Part shown: positions 8,526 through 18,409 of the stretch, piece after piece
Position numbering within the stretch: the first letter of the stretch is position 1
Layout of the letters: each line of letters begins with the position of its first letter
DNA from: Pseudooctadecabacter jejudonensis
Lineage (GTDB): Bacteria; Pseudomonadota; Alphaproteobacteria; Rhodobacterales; Rhodobacteraceae
Reading direction: 5' to 3'
DNA length: 64,000 nucleotides
Assembly: GCF_900172275.1 (NCBI RefSeq)
Contig: NZ_FWFT01000003.1
Span: forward strand, 1-64,000
The notes under the pieces: generated by a model
What the model was told of the DNA's origin: nothing
The model's input: only the letters and a program-made list of their open reading frames with translations
Database searches by the model: none
Translations under genes and position numbers: made by a program

Positions 8526-9166
8526 GCGAGCACGCAAAGCTGCGTGAGGACATCTGCATGTTGGGCAAATCCATGTTCGATCGCGGGCTGGCCTGTGGGT
8601 CCACGGGCAACATCTCTGCGCGATTGTCCGACGGCTCCATTCTGGTGACGCCAACGGGGCGTGCCATGGGCTTTCTGGACCGCGCGCAGATCAGCCATCT
8701 GGATGCCAAATCCCAGCATCTGTCGGGCGACAAATCCACCAAACAGGTGCCGCTGCATACCGCCTTCTATCATACGCGCACCAATACCGGGGCGGTGGTG
8801 CATCTGCATTCCACCCATTCCGTTGCCCTGTCCATGATGCCCGACATTGACCCCGACAACGTCCTGCCCACACTGACCCCTTATGCGATCATGCAGGTGG
8901 GCAAGGTCAAACTGCTGCCCTTTTTTGTGCCAGGCGATCCTGCGATGGGCGCGGCCGTGCGCGGGCTGGCGGGCAAACGATCAGCGATGCTTTTGGCCAG
9001 CCACGGGCCTGTTGTGGCGGGCAAAGACCTCTTCGCCGCCACCTTCGCCATGGAAGAGCTTGAGGAGACTGCAAAGCTCGCGGTGTTGACCCGTGGGCTG
9101 GAACCGCGCGGACTGACGCCTGATCAGGTCGGTGCCGTGGTCCGCAAGTTTGATGTCGATTGGTGA
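8522..9166 (+). CDS. otnC: Class II aldolase/adducin-family protein (3-oxo-tetronate 4-phosphate decarboxylase-like)
   Basis: This 214-residue enzyme has the class II aldolase pattern: GSTGNISARL (28-37), VTPTGRAMG, the zinc histidines in VHLHSTHSVAL and the later histidine in LASHGPVVAG. The family partner of DUF1537 kinases is OtnC, which decarboxylates 3-oxo-tetronate 4-phosphate to dihydroxyacetone phosphate. It overlaps the broken kinase by four bases and is itself uninterrupted. With the kinase lost its pathway substrate should no longer be made here, unless another kinase supplies it. Confidence 0.8.
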   Translation: MSEHAKLREDICMLGKSMFDRGLACGSTGNISARLSDGSILVTPTGRAMGFLDRAQISHLDAKSQHLSGDKSTKQVPLHTAFYHTRTNTGAVVHLHSTHSVALSMMPDIDPDNVLPTLTPYAIMQVGKVKLLPFFVPGDPAMGAAVRGLAGKRSAMLLASHGPVVAGKDLFAATFAMEELEETAKLAVLTRGLEPRGLTPDQVGAVVRKFDVDW

Positions 9167-9724
9167 GTTCTGCGGTGCGGTGCTGGATTTAATGATCGCC
9201 GCGCGGGGACTGACCCAGTCGCGGCGGTCCCGCCACAAGCAGGGAGCAGACCGCTGCGTCTGCGCGATTGCACAGTTGCGCGAAACATCAAACACCACCT
9301 GCACGGCGTGCCATCACTGAACCGCGCGACGACTCAGCGGCATCCGCCGCCCCTTGACTACAGATGCCCTGTGTTGAACCGACCAAAACATCCCATTTGC
9401 CGCGCGTCTTGCGCGAAAATCGGGCACCTTGCGCCATACGAATGATACTGATGTCGCCTAATTCTCACACAAGAGGGAAACCGCCGCACAAAAAATGGGC
9501 GTAAGGTGCTGGCCCTCATGGGGCACGCCTGTCTGGGGGTTGTTTGATGACACGCGTAAAGAAACGGTGACGGCGCTCCGTATCGGGGCGCCACGGACGG
9601 GCCAATCTTGCAGGATCCAAACCCGCCCGCGGCTACAGCAACAGCTGTGCAGATTGATCTGGGGGTTGGACGGCGCGCCGTCAAGATATTCGGGTTGGTT
9701 TGCACGCCCAAAAGGGACACTACC
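9167..9724 (+). other. Intergenic region before urtA
   Basis: 558 bases without a convincing gene on either strand. It is probably the promoter and leader of the urea transporter operon. I saw no clear sigma-54 element, riboswitch or strong hairpin. Confidence 0.5.
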
Positions 9725-11008
9725 ATGAAAATTTCTGCTCGTTCGTCACTGTTTGCGACCGCGGCCCTGCTTTGCGCGGGCACCGCTGCTTCGGCCTGTG
9801 ACGACCCGATTAAGGTTGGCGTACTGCATTCGCTGTCCGGCACGATGGCCATTTCAGAAACCACCCTCAAAGACACGATGGAGCTGCTGATCGCGCAACA
9901 AAACGACGCGGGCGGTCTGCTGGGCTGTGAGATCGAGGCCGTCGTCGTCGACCCCGCCTCTGACTGGCCGCTCTTTGCCGAAAAAGCGCGAGAGCTGCTG
10001 ACGGTGTCCGAAGTTGACGTGATCTTCGGGTCGTGGACGTCGGTGTCGCGCAAATCTGCCCTGCCTGTTTTGGAAGAACTCAACGGATTGATGTTCTACC
10101 CTGTGCAGTATGAGGGCGAGGAATCCTCGCGCAATGTGTTCTACACCGGTGCGGCCCCCAACCAGCAGGCCATCCCCGCGACGGATTACTTCCTTGAGGA
10201 GCTGGGCGTCGAGAAATTCGCGCTTTTGGGCACCGACTATGTCTACCCGCGCACGACCAACAACATCCTTGAACAATACCTGATCGACGCAGGCATTCCC
10301 GCAGAGAACATCTTCGTCAACTACACGCCCTTTGGCCATTCTGATTGGTCCACGATCGTGGCGGATGTTGTTGAACTGGGCGCGGATGGCAGCCAGGTCG
10401 GCGTGATTTCCACCATCAACGGCGACGCCAACATCGGGTTTTACAAAGAACTGGCGGCGGCTGGCATTTCCGCCGACGATATCCCTGTGGTGGCGTTCTC
10501 GGTGGGGGAAGAAGAACTCTCCGGTCTTGATACGTCCGATCTGGTCGGCCACCTCGCTGCTTGGAATTACTTCCAATCCGCCGACACCGAGGCCAACGCC
10601 GATTGGGTCGCGTCATGGAAAGCGGCCATGGGCGAAGAGCGCGTGACCAACGACCCCATGGAGGCCCACTACATCGGGTTCAACATGTGGGTGAACGCCG
10701 TGACAGAGGCCGGCACCACGGATGTCGACGCGGTGCGCACGGCCATGTACGGGCAGGAATTTCCGAACCTGACCGGCGGCACGGCTGTCATGCTGCCCAA
10801 CCACCACTTGGCCAAACCAGTGCTGATCGGTGAGATCACAGCAGACGGCCAGTTCGACATCATCAGCCAGACATCCGAAGTTCCAGGAGATGCTTGGACA
10901 GACTTTCTGCCTGCCAGTGCTGTCCTGGTGTCCGACTGGAAAGACCTTGGGTGCGGGATGTTCAACACTGAGACAGAGACCTGTGTTCAGCTGACATCCA
11001 ACTACTAA
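9725..11008 (+). CDS. urtA: Urea ABC transporter, periplasmic substrate-binding protein
   Basis: Starting at the ATG 9725 gives 427 residues with a signal peptide (MKISARSSLFATAALLCAG, cleavage near ASA-CDD). The mature N-terminus DDPIKVGVLHSLSGTMAIS is the characteristic UrtA opening, followed by ETTLKDTMELLIAQQNDAGG and FGSWTSVSRKSALPV. UrtA binds urea (or short amides) in the periplasm and delivers it to UrtBC. It is the first gene of urtABCDE. A short GC stem-loop at 11024-11040 follows, a common way to raise binding-protein mRNA above the permease genes. Confidence 0.93.
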   Translation: MKISARSSLFATAALLCAGTAASACDDPIKVGVLHSLSGTMAISETTLKDTMELLIAQQNDAGGLLGCEIEAVVVDPASDWPLFAEKARELLTVSEVDVIFGSWTSVSRKSALPVLEELNGLMFYPVQYEGEESSRNVFYTGAAPNQQAIPATDYFLEELGVEKFALLGTDYVYPRTTNNILEQYLIDAGIPAENIFVNYTPFGHSDWSTIVADVVELGADGSQVGVISTINGDANIGFYKELAAAGISADDIPVVAFSVGEEELSGLDTSDLVGHLAAWNYFQSADTEANADWVASWKAAMGEERVTNDPMEAHYIGFNMWVNAVTEAGTTDVDAVRTAMYGQEFPNLTGGTAVMLPNHHLAKPVLIGEITADGQFDIISQTSEVPGDAWTDFLPASAVLVSDWKDLGCGMFNTETETCVQLTSNY

Positions 11009-11023
11009 AGCACCCTTCGCATC

Positions 11024-11040
11024 GGGCGCATGTGGCGCCC
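11024..11040 (+). promoter_or_regulatory. Intercistronic stem-loop between urtA and urtB
   Basis: GGGCGC (11024-11029) pairs with GCGCCC (11035-11040) across a five-base loop. There is no following T run, so it is more likely an mRNA-stabilising or attenuating hairpin than a full terminator. Confidence 0.4.
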
Positions 11041-11095
11041 GGTGCCCTTCCCCAAGACCTGCCCTTTCTTTGGGCCTGACCGAAAGCACCCACCT

Positions 11096-13024
11096 ATGGT
11101 TCGTCTTTTCCTCAGCATGCTTGGCCTGCTGGTGTCCGTTGGCACCGCGACTGCGCAAGATCTGCAGTCCGTTTTGCAAACCCACGCCGATGAGATCGCC
11201 AAACCCTCTCGCGGGTCGGTCAGCGTCGCGCTGGATGACATGCAGGCGTTGGGTCTGCCCCAGGTGCCTGTTTTCCTTGAGGCCTGGTCAGACCGCAGCG
11301 TCTGGCAAGCCGAAGACAACGGGCTGTTTTTCATCGGTGAGAAAGACGGCGACACCCTTGCCCTGCGCGATGTGGACACTGGCGCGCAAAGCACCGCCGA
11401 CGCTGGCGGCTTCACCCAAATCCGGCCCAACGGCGGCGTGCGTCGGGTGATCGGGGCGGCCTTGGTACAGTTCCAACTGTCCGATCCTGACCCCGCGCGG
11501 CGACAGGCGGCCCTCGATACCATCGCGCGGCGGGGCGACGCCAGCCAGTTGGCACCGCTGGCGGCCTCGCTGACGGGCGAAGAGGACCCCGCCCTTTATG
11601 CGCGCAAACAACAGCTGATCACCTTTCTGACCGCGCGGTTTGGTGACACGCCAGAGGCCCGCATCGCCGCTATCGAAAGCCTCGCCAAGGATACGTCCGT
11701 TGAGGCGCGCGCGGTTCTCAGCCAAGTTCTTGCCACGACATCCGGCGTCAGCACGCAAGCCCCCGAGGCCAACATTGCCGCCATTCTGGACCCGATGGAG
11801 GACCGCGCGGCGTTCTATGCCGAACTGGTGGACGCAGGCCTTGCCCCTGCCATTGTCCCCGCAGGCGACATCCGCGCAGCCCTTGCCGCCAACATCGAAG
11901 AGGGCCGTGTCGCAGGCATTCCCGTCGCGCAACTGAGTGATCCTGCCATCCGCGCCGAAGCCTACCGCACACTGGCGCAGGACGGCATCGTGCCGCCGCT
12001 GGTGACCGATGACGACATCGACGTCGCGCTGAGGAGCGTGGTGTTTTTTGACGCCTATGTCGAAGACGATACCGCCATCACACAGGCCGCCCGTGCCACG
12101 CTGGACGCGGTGGAAACCCGTGTGGGGATCGCGCAAACCGTTGATCTGTCACTCGATGCGCTGTCACTGGCATCGATCTATTTTCTGGCGGCCATCGGCT
12201 TGGCGATCACCTTTGGGCAGATGGGCGTCATCAACATGGCCCATGGCGAATTCATCATGATGGGGGCCTATACGGGCTATGTCGTGCAACTGGTCGTGCC
12301 CGACTATACCGTGTCGCTGATTATCGCCTTGCCGCTGGCCTTTGCGGTGACGTTTGGCGCAGGCGTGGCGATGGAACGGCTGGTCATCCGGCACCTTTAT
12401 CATCGCCCGCTTGAGACGCTTTTGGCGACCTTCGGGATTTCCATTGCCCTGCAACAGATTGCCAAGAACATTTTTGGCACGCAGGCCCGCCCGCTGACCT
12501 CGCCCGATTGGCTCAGCGGGGCGTTGGTGATCTCGGACAACATCCAGATCAGCTATATCCGGATTGCGATTTTCGTGTTGGCCTTGGTGTTTCTGGCGCT
12601 GTTGATGTTCATCCTCAAACGTACCCGACTGGGGCTTGAGGTGCGCGCGGTGACGCAAAACCCCGGCATGGCGGCCTCCATGGGGATCAACCCCGACCGC
12701 GTGAACATGATGACCTTCGGTCTTGGATCCGGCATCGCCGGTGTGGCCGGTGTGGGCATCGGACTTTATGCGCAAGTCACGTCTGAGATGGGCGCCAATT
12801 ACATCGTGCAAAGCTTCATGACCGTAGTTGTGGGCGGTGTCGGGTCTGTCTTTGGCACCTTGGCGGGGGCAGGCCTTATCGGGTTCCTGCAAAAGGGGAT
12901 CGAGTGGTTGAACCCATCCAACACGCTGGCCGCACAGACCTACATGATCCTGTTCATCATCCTGTTCATTCAATTCCGACCCAAGGGCATCGTCGCCCCC
13001 AAGGGTCGCGCAGCAGCGGACTAA
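11096..13024 (+). CDS. urtB: Urea ABC transporter permease with long N-terminal periplasmic extension
   Basis: From the ATG at 11096 the protein has 642 residues. Residues 1-20 form a signal-like helix, then about 330 residues of soluble, alpha-helical repeat-like sequence precede the membrane domain that starts near SLDALSLASIYFLAAIGLAITFGQMGVINMAHGE. The permease half carries the branched-chain-type loop TRLGLEVRAVTQNPGMAASMGI. The extended N-terminus is typical of proteobacterial UrtB. It pairs with UrtC in the inner membrane. Confidence 0.92.
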   Translation: MVRLFLSMLGLLVSVGTATAQDLQSVLQTHADEIAKPSRGSVSVALDDMQALGLPQVPVFLEAWSDRSVWQAEDNGLFFIGEKDGDTLALRDVDTGAQSTADAGGFTQIRPNGGVRRVIGAALVQFQLSDPDPARRQAALDTIARRGDASQLAPLAASLTGEEDPALYARKQQLITFLTARFGDTPEARIAAIESLAKDTSVEARAVLSQVLATTSGVSTQAPEANIAAILDPMEDRAAFYAELVDAGLAPAIVPAGDIRAALAANIEEGRVAGIPVAQLSDPAIRAEAYRTLAQDGIVPPLVTDDDIDVALRSVVFFDAYVEDDTAITQAARATLDAVETRVGIAQTVDLSLDALSLASIYFLAAIGLAITFGQMGVINMAHGEFIMMGAYTGYVVQLVVPDYTVSLIIALPLAFAVTFGAGVAMERLVIRHLYHRPLETLLATFGISIALQQIAKNIFGTQARPLTSPDWLSGALVISDNIQISYIRIAIFVLALVFLALLMFILKRTRLGLEVRAVTQNPGMAASMGINPDRVNMMTFGLGSGIAGVAGVGIGLYAQVTSEMGANYIVQSFMTVVVGGVGSVFGTLAGAGLIGFLQKGIEWLNPSNTLAAQTYMILFIILFIQFRPKGIVAPKGRAAAD

Positions 13025-13027
13025 GCA

Positions 13028-14197
13028 ATGGAAAAACGCACTACCTTTATCGGGCGCAATCCGTCTGTGCTGTACTTTTTGGTAGCCCTTGGACTGTTCA
13101 CCGCCCTTGTCACTGTGATGTCAGAGGCCACGGGCGCGGGCCTGATCTCAACCTCTTTCGTCAAGACATTGGGCAAGACACTGTGTCTGTGTCTGATTGC
13201 CATCGCGATGGACGTGGTCTGGGGATATTGCGGGATCCTATCGCTTGGGCATTTCGCCTTTTTCGGGATCGGCGGCTATGCCATCGGCATGTGGCTGATG
13301 TATGCGCGCACTGAAATCATCGTGGCCGACAGCCTTGCAGGGCAAGTCATCCCCCCCACCCCGCAAGAAATCTCGGACGCGATTGGCAACCAGATTTTCG
13401 GCGTCGTGGGATCGTCAGACTTTCCACTGCTGTGGGCCTTTGCCGATCATCTGTGGATCCAGCTGGCGATGGTGGTTTTGGTGCCGGGCCTGCTGGCGCT
13501 GGTCTTTGGTTGGCTGGCGTTCCGCAGCCGCGTCACCGGCGTTTATCTGTCGATCCTGACGCAGGCGATGACCCTCGCCCTGTCGCTTTATCTGTTTCAA
13601 AACGACAGCGGCTTGCGCGGCAACAACGGGCTGTCGGGCCTGCAAAATATCCCCGGTTTCGAAGACAGCGGCCAGGACGTGGTGTCTGTCGCGTTCTTTC
13701 TGGCCTCAGCCGCGGCCCTTGCGCTCGGCTATCTACTGTTTGCATGGATCACCGACAGCAAGTTGGGCAACATCATCGAGGCCATCCGCGATGATGAGGC
13801 CCGCGTGCGGTTCCTTGGCTACCACGTCGAAAGCTATAAGCTGTTCGTTTTCACCATCACCGCCATCGTCGCAGGCATCGCGGGCGCGCTGTATTATCCG
13901 CAGGCGGGCATCATCAACCCCGCCGAAATCGCGCCCATTGCGTCCATATATCTGGCGGTTTGGGTCGCTATCGGGGGGCGCGGGCGGCTTTATGGCGCGG
14001 TCATCGGCGCGGCCTTGGTGTCGCTGCTGTCCAGCTGGTTCACAGGCGGTGGCGCGCCCAACATCGACCTTGGGGTGTACACCATCCAATGGGTCGACTG
14101 GTGGCTTGTGCTGCTGGGCCTGACCTTTGTTCTGGTTACGTTGTTTGCGCCGAAAGGCATCGGCGGTCTCTTTGATAAATTGGTGCGCAAATCATGA
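13028..14197 (+). CDS. urtC: Urea ABC transporter permease
   Basis: 389 residues with about ten hydrophobic segments. The second permease of the complex shows WGYCGILSLGHFAFFGIGGYAIG and the coupling-loop sequence IIEAIRDDEARVRFLGYH that contacts the ATPases. It begins three bases after urtB and overlaps urtD by four bases (ATGA), so expression is coupled. Confidence 0.93.
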   Translation: MEKRTTFIGRNPSVLYFLVALGLFTALVTVMSEATGAGLISTSFVKTLGKTLCLCLIAIAMDVVWGYCGILSLGHFAFFGIGGYAIGMWLMYARTEIIVADSLAGQVIPPTPQEISDAIGNQIFGVVGSSDFPLLWAFADHLWIQLAMVVLVPGLLALVFGWLAFRSRVTGVYLSILTQAMTLALSLYLFQNDSGLRGNNGLSGLQNIPGFEDSGQDVVSVAFFLASAAALALGYLLFAWITDSKLGNIIEAIRDDEARVRFLGYHVESYKLFVFTITAIVAGIAGALYYPQAGIINPAEIAPIASIYLAVWVAIGGRGRLYGAVIGAALVSLLSSWFTGGGAPNIDLGVYTIQWVDWWLVLLGLTFVLVTLFAPKGIGGLFDKLVRKS

Positions 14198-14949
14198 CGT
14201 CTCTTCTTGAACTTTCCGGCATTTCAAAATCCTTCGACGGCTTTCAGGCGATCAACAACCTGTCGCTACAGATTGGTGAACCTGAACTGCGCGCCGTGAT
14301 CGGCCCCAACGGGGCGGGCAAAACGACGTTCATGGACATCATCACCGGCAAGACGAAGCCCGACACGGGGACGATCCTGTTTGGCGACGACAATCGGTCG
14401 CTCATCGGCATGTCTGAGAGTGACATTGCCAGCCTTGGGATCGGGCGGAAATTCCAGAAACCCACGGTGTTTGAGGCCCAGACGGTCCGCGAAAATCTGG
14501 CCATGGCCCTGAAAAATCCGCGCGGTCCGTTCTCTGTTCTGTTTTACCGCAAAACTAAGGACGGGGCCGCGCGGCTGGACAGTATTGCTGAAGAAATCAA
14601 CCTGACGGATCATCTGCAACGCCCTGCGGGGGAGCTCAGCCACGGGCAAAAGCAGTGGCTGGAAATCGGGATGCTCCTGGCCCAATCCCCGCGTCTGTTG
14701 CTGGTCGATGAACCCGCCGCGGGCATGACCGCCCATGAACGCGAACACACCACCGACATCCTCAAAAGGGCCGCACAAACCTGCGCTGTAATCGTGGTGG
14801 AACATGACATGGAGTTCGTGCGGCGGCTGAACTGCAAAGTGACCGTGCTGCATGAAGGGTCGGTTCTGGCCGAAGGCAGCCTTGATCATGTGACCAAAAA
14901 CCCAACCGTCATTGACGTTTATCTGGGACGCACCGATGCTGGACATTAA
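14194..14949 (+). CDS. urtD: Urea ABC transporter ATP-binding protein
   Basis: 251 residues of LivG type. The Walker A is GPNGAGKTT, the signature is LSHGQKQWLEIGM, the Walker B is LLLVDEPAAGM and the switch histidine is in VVEHDMEFVR. It drives urea import together with UrtE. It overlaps urtE by 14 bases. Confidence 0.94.
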   Translation: MTSLLELSGISKSFDGFQAINNLSLQIGEPELRAVIGPNGAGKTTFMDIITGKTKPDTGTILFGDDNRSLIGMSESDIASLGIGRKFQKPTVFEAQTVRENLAMALKNPRGPFSVLFYRKTKDGAARLDSIAEEINLTDHLQRPAGELSHGQKQWLEIGMLLAQSPRLLLVDEPAAGMTAHEREHTTDILKRAAQTCAVIVVEHDMEFVRRLNCKVTVLHEGSVLAEGSLDHVTKNPTVIDVYLGRTDAGH

Positions 14950-15631
14950 CACCCTCAATCTCAAATACGGCCAATCGCAAATCCTGCACGACGTCAGCTT
15001 GTCTGCCCCCGCTGGGCAAATCACCTGCGTGACGGGCACCAATGGCGTGGGCAAAACCAGCCTGCTGAAAGCCATCGCAGGGCGGCATCCGTTCAGCGCC
15101 GGTACTCTCAGCGTTGACGGCAAAGATCTGCCGCCCGGAAAACCCGCGATCATGGCGCAATCGGGTATCGGTTATGTCCCCCAGGGGCGCGAGGTTTTCC
15201 CGTTGATGAGTGTTGAGGAAAACCTTCAAACGGGTTTCGCCTGCCTGCCCAAATCCGATCGCCGCATCCCCGATGACATCTACGATCTGTTCCCCGTGCT
15301 GGCCGATATGAAAGCACGGCGGGGGGGCGATTTGTCGGGTGGACAACAACAGCAGTTGTCGATCGCCCGCGCGCTGGTCACGCGGCCATCGGTGTTGTTG
15401 CTGGATGAGCCGACCGAAGGCATCCAGCCCAATATCATTCAAATGATCGGGCGCACCATCCAGCTTTTGCGGGACCGTGGGGATATGGCTATCGTCTTGG
15501 TCGAACAGAATTTCGAATTCGCCTATGGCAACGCCGATCATTTCCACGTCATGCAACGGGGCCGCATCACTGAGGCGTTCTCAAAACAGGACGCGACCAA
15601 AGACAGGCTTTTGGCCAGCTTGGCGTTGTAG
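14936..15631 (+). CDS. urtE: Urea ABC transporter ATP-binding protein
   Basis: The ATG at 14936 (MLDINTLNLKYGQSQ) gives 231 residues of LivF type. Walker A GTNGVGKTS, signature LSGGQQQQLSIARAL, Walker B VLLLDEPTEGIQP and VLVEQNFEFA are present. It closes a complete urtABCDE operon; no urease or urease-accessory gene follows in this window, so nickel urease must lie elsewhere or the system imports a related amide. Confidence 0.94.
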   Translation: MLDINTLNLKYGQSQILHDVSLSAPAGQITCVTGTNGVGKTSLLKAIAGRHPFSAGTLSVDGKDLPPGKPAIMAQSGIGYVPQGREVFPLMSVEENLQTGFACLPKSDRRIPDDIYDLFPVLADMKARRGGDLSGGQQQQLSIARALVTRPSVLLLDEPTEGIQPNIIQMIGRTIQLLRDRGDMAIVLVEQNFEFAYGNADHFHVMQRGRITEAFSKQDATKDRLLASLAL

Positions 15632-15648
15632 CGGCCCGCCCGGGGCAA

Positions 15649-15664
15649 GCCGTTGATCAACGGC
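15649..15664. promoter_or_regulatory. Perfect 16-bp palindrome after urtE
   Basis: GCCGTTGATCAACGGC is self-complementary over its whole length and lies 18 bases after the urtE stop. It lacks a T run, so it may be a weak transcript end or an operator for the following oxygenase gene. Confidence 0.35.
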
Positions 15665-15803
15665 GTATTCCCGCATAGCGTCGGCCCATGACGCCCGTTT
15701 TGCATCTTGTCATCCTTGAACGCCAGGGCGCGTTCCGCCCGAAAGGGTTTGAGGGCGATCGGGGGGATCCGCCCCCGTCCCAAACCGTTTTCAAAGGACG
15801 GAC

Positions 15804-16751
15804 ATGACTGAATTCACACAGATCCCCGTGCTTGATCTGGCCCCGCTTGTCGCAGGGACCGACACCACGGCCCTGACCCGCGATTTTGCCGATGCCTATG
15901 GCAACACAGGGTTTGCATATGTGATCAACCACGGCATTGATGCGGCCCTTTTGCGCGATGTGTTCGACGCCTCCCAAAGGTTTCATGCCCTGCCCGAGGC
16001 CAAAAAGCAGGCCATTGCGCTGGATAAAACCCACCGCGGCTATATCGCGATCAACACATCGACCGATGTGACGACCGATTTGGCAGAGGTGACCAAACCC
16101 AACCAATCGGCCTCTTTCATGATGATGCGCGAAGATGCGGTGGCGGATCCCGACATCTATCTGTCCGGCCCCAATCAGTGGCCCGACCTCGGCGACTTTC
16201 GCTCGGTCTGTGAGGCTTATGTGGCTGCCATGTCCGACCTGGGGCGAAAGCTTATGGGGCTGGCGCTGGCGGCGGCGGGGGTAACGGACCTCGCGATCCT
16301 GCGGGCTTTTGATAACCCGACCATTTGGCTGCGGTTGCTGCATTATCCGCCCCAACCGCCGCAATCACCCGATGATCTTTACGGCTCTGCTCCGCACAAG
16401 GATTTCGGATGCCTGACCCTTTTGGCGCAGGATGATGTGGGCGGGCTTCAGGTGCAGACACCCGCCGGACACTGGGTCGATGTGCCCCTGCGCGAGGGTG
16501 CTTTCGTCGTCAACGTCGGGGATATGCTGCACCGCTTGACCAACGGGCGGCTTCTGTCGACACCCCACCGCGTGATCAACACCTCAGGCAAGGCACGCTA
16601 TTCGGTGCCGTTCTTTTTTGACCCGCATGTGTCCACCACAATCGCGCCGCTGGCGGGGGCCGGCCCCGCACGGTTCACCCCCATCCAATTTGGCGCCTTC
16701 CTGAAATCAGAGCTTGAGGCGGGCTACGACGCCCATCAAAGCGACGATTGA
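15804..16751 (+). CDS. 2-oxoglutarate/Fe(II)-dependent oxygenase (isopenicillin N synthase family)
   Basis: The ATG at 15804 follows AAAGGA. The 315-residue protein has the DIOX_N domain (PVLDLAPLV ... GFAYVINHGID) and a C-terminal 2OG-FeII domain with the iron triad His-x-Asp in APHKDFGCLTL and the distal His in STPHRVIN, with the 2-oxoglutarate Arg in GKARYSVPFF. Plant-like IPNS-family enzymes in bacteria hydroxylate diverse small molecules. Its place after a urea transporter suggests action on a nitrogenous compound, such as a guanidine or ureide, but that is inference only. Confidence 0.82.
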   Translation: MTEFTQIPVLDLAPLVAGTDTTALTRDFADAYGNTGFAYVINHGIDAALLRDVFDASQRFHALPEAKKQAIALDKTHRGYIAINTSTDVTTDLAEVTKPNQSASFMMMREDAVADPDIYLSGPNQWPDLGDFRSVCEAYVAAMSDLGRKLMGLALAAAGVTDLAILRAFDNPTIWLRLLHYPPQPPQSPDDLYGSAPHKDFGCLTLLAQDDVGGLQVQTPAGHWVDVPLREGAFVVNVGDMLHRLTNGRLLSTPHRVINTSGKARYSVPFFFDPHVSTTIAPLAGAGPARFTPIQFGAFLKSELEAGYDAHQSDD

Positions 16752-16849
16752 TCCCCCCAGCATGGCGGGACGCGGACCGCTGCAAACCTATTGCGGCACA
16801 CCGCCATCTGTCTAAGGTGACCAGAGACATCAGGGGACGCAGGTGGACC

Positions 16850-18409
16850 ATGGGCAAAGCAGAGGGTGAAGGCCGCCCAAGCGGCAGACGCAGACGTGGG
16901 CGCGCAGGCGGTGACGCGGCCAACGCCTCACCAAAGCGGCACACGAACTACCGCCAGCTGCGCACCCCCTTTCCCACCATGAACGCCTTTTCCGAGGACG
17001 AGGCGCACAACATCCACGACGCCGCGCTTCAAATTCTGCAGGATATGGGCCTGCGCGTGCTGTTGCCCGAAGCCCGTCAGATTTTTGCCAAGGGCGGTGC
17101 GCGGGTTGACGACGACATGGTCTTTATCGGGCGCGATATGGTTGAGGCCGCTTTGGACAGCGCCCCAAAATCCATCCAATGTCGTGCGGGTGCGCGTGAC
17201 CGCGACATCGAACTGGCCCTTGGGACACTGGCCTTTCAGGCAGGTGCAGGCGCGCCCCATGCCACAGATCTGGAACGGGGGCGCAGGCCTGGATCAGCGT
17301 CGGATTACATCGAATATCTGCAGCTGACACAGCACTACGATGTCTTTCATATGATCTCTCCTCAGGTGGAACCGCAGGATGTGCCCACCCACCTGCGCCA
17401 CTATTTCACGACCGAGGCGCAGTTGATCTGGTCGGACAAATTTCCCTTCACGTTCTCACGCGGAACCCCGCAGGTGATGGATTGTTTTGAGATGATCCGC
17501 GACTACCGCGGGCTGTCCGACGACGCCTTTCAAGCCGCGCCGCATACCTACACGATCATCAACACCAACAGTCCGCGCACGTTGGATATCCCCATGGCAC
17601 GCGGGGTCATTGATTTCGCCCGTCTGGGCCAGTTGTCGATTGTCACGCCCTTTACGCTGATGGGGGCCATGGCGCCCATCACCGTCGCGGGCGCTGTGAC
17701 CCTCAGCCATGCGGAGGCCTTGGCGACCATCACCCTCAGCCAGCTTGTCCGCGCGGGCGCGCCCATCTGCTACGGCACGTTCACATCGAACGTCGATATG
17801 AAATCCGGCGCGCCGGCATTCGGCACGCCCGCGCATTTTCAGGCCTCTCTGGCAGCAGGCCAGATGGCACGGTTGACGGGGCTGCCTTGGCGCTGTGCTG
17901 CGGGGTCGGCCTCAAACAGCAACGACGTTCAGGCGGCCAACGAAAACCAGATGGGCCTGTGGGGCTGCCTGATGGCCGGATCGACCGTCATCATCCATGC
18001 CGCCGGTTGGCTGGAGGGCGGATTGACTGTGTCTTATGAAAAACTGATCACCGATGCCGAAGTGCTGAACATGGTGGCTGAACTGTGCGCCGGGGCCAAG
18101 GCGGGGCCGGACGAAATCGGCCTGTCGGGCGCGATCAACGAGGTGGAGCCCCAGGGCCATTTCTTCGCCACGTCCCAGACCATGGCGCGCTACAACACCG
18201 AATTTTACGAGCCAATCGTGCACGACTACGCCAATTTCGGCACATGGACCGAACGTGGTGCCCAGGATGCAAACCAACGGGCCACGGCCGTCTGGAAAGG
18301 GATCGTTGCCGACCAAAAACAGCCCGGCCTCGATATGGAACGTTGGGGCGATCTTAAGGCGTTTGTGGCCAAACGCACCAAAGACGGTGGCGCGCCTCCC
18401 GAAAGCTAA
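16850..18409 (+). CDS. MttB-family (trimethylamine/betaine-type) methyltransferase
   Basis: I start at ATG 16850, which gives 519 residues; the first 35 are Arg/Gly-rich (GRRRRGRAGGDAA) and then the MttB domain begins (HTNYRQLRTPFPTMNAFSEDE). The frame contains no internal amber codon, so it is a non-pyrrolysine member like the glycine betaine methyltransferase MtgB. Such enzymes move a methyl group from a quaternary amine to a corrinoid protein; roseobacters carry several copies. No corrinoid protein is adjacent, so the substrate and partner are uncertain. Confidence 0.85.
   Translation: MGKAEGEGRPSGRRRRGRAGGDAANASPKRHTNYRQLRTPFPTMNAFSEDEAHNIHDAALQILQDMGLRVLLPEARQIFAKGGARVDDDMVFIGRDMVEAALDSAPKSIQCRAGARDRDIELALGTLAFQAGAGAPHATDLERGRRPGSASDYIEYLQLTQHYDVFHMISPQVEPQDVPTHLRHYFTTEAQLIWSDKFPFTFSRGTPQVMDCFEMIRDYRGLSDDAFQAAPHTYTIINTNSPRTLDIPMARGVIDFARLGQLSIVTPFTLMGAMAPITVAGAVTLSHAEALATITLSQLVRAGAPICYGTFTSNVDMKSGAPAFGTPAHFQASLAAGQMARLTGLPWRCAAGSASNSNDVQAANENQMGLWGCLMAGSTVIIHAAGWLEGGLTVSYEKLITDAEVLNMVAELCAGAKAGPDEIGLSGAINEVEPQGHFFATSQTMARYNTEFYEPIVHDYANFGTWTERGAQDANQRATAVWKGIVADQKQPGLDMERWGDLKAFVAKRTKDGGAPPES

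Noticed and set aside
9167-9724. Sigma-54 promoter for urtA
   Set aside because: GG and GC elements occur, but not at the required spacing.
16850-18409. Pyrrolysine-dependent MttB
   Set aside because: No in-frame amber codon is present, so it is a non-Pyl member of the family.
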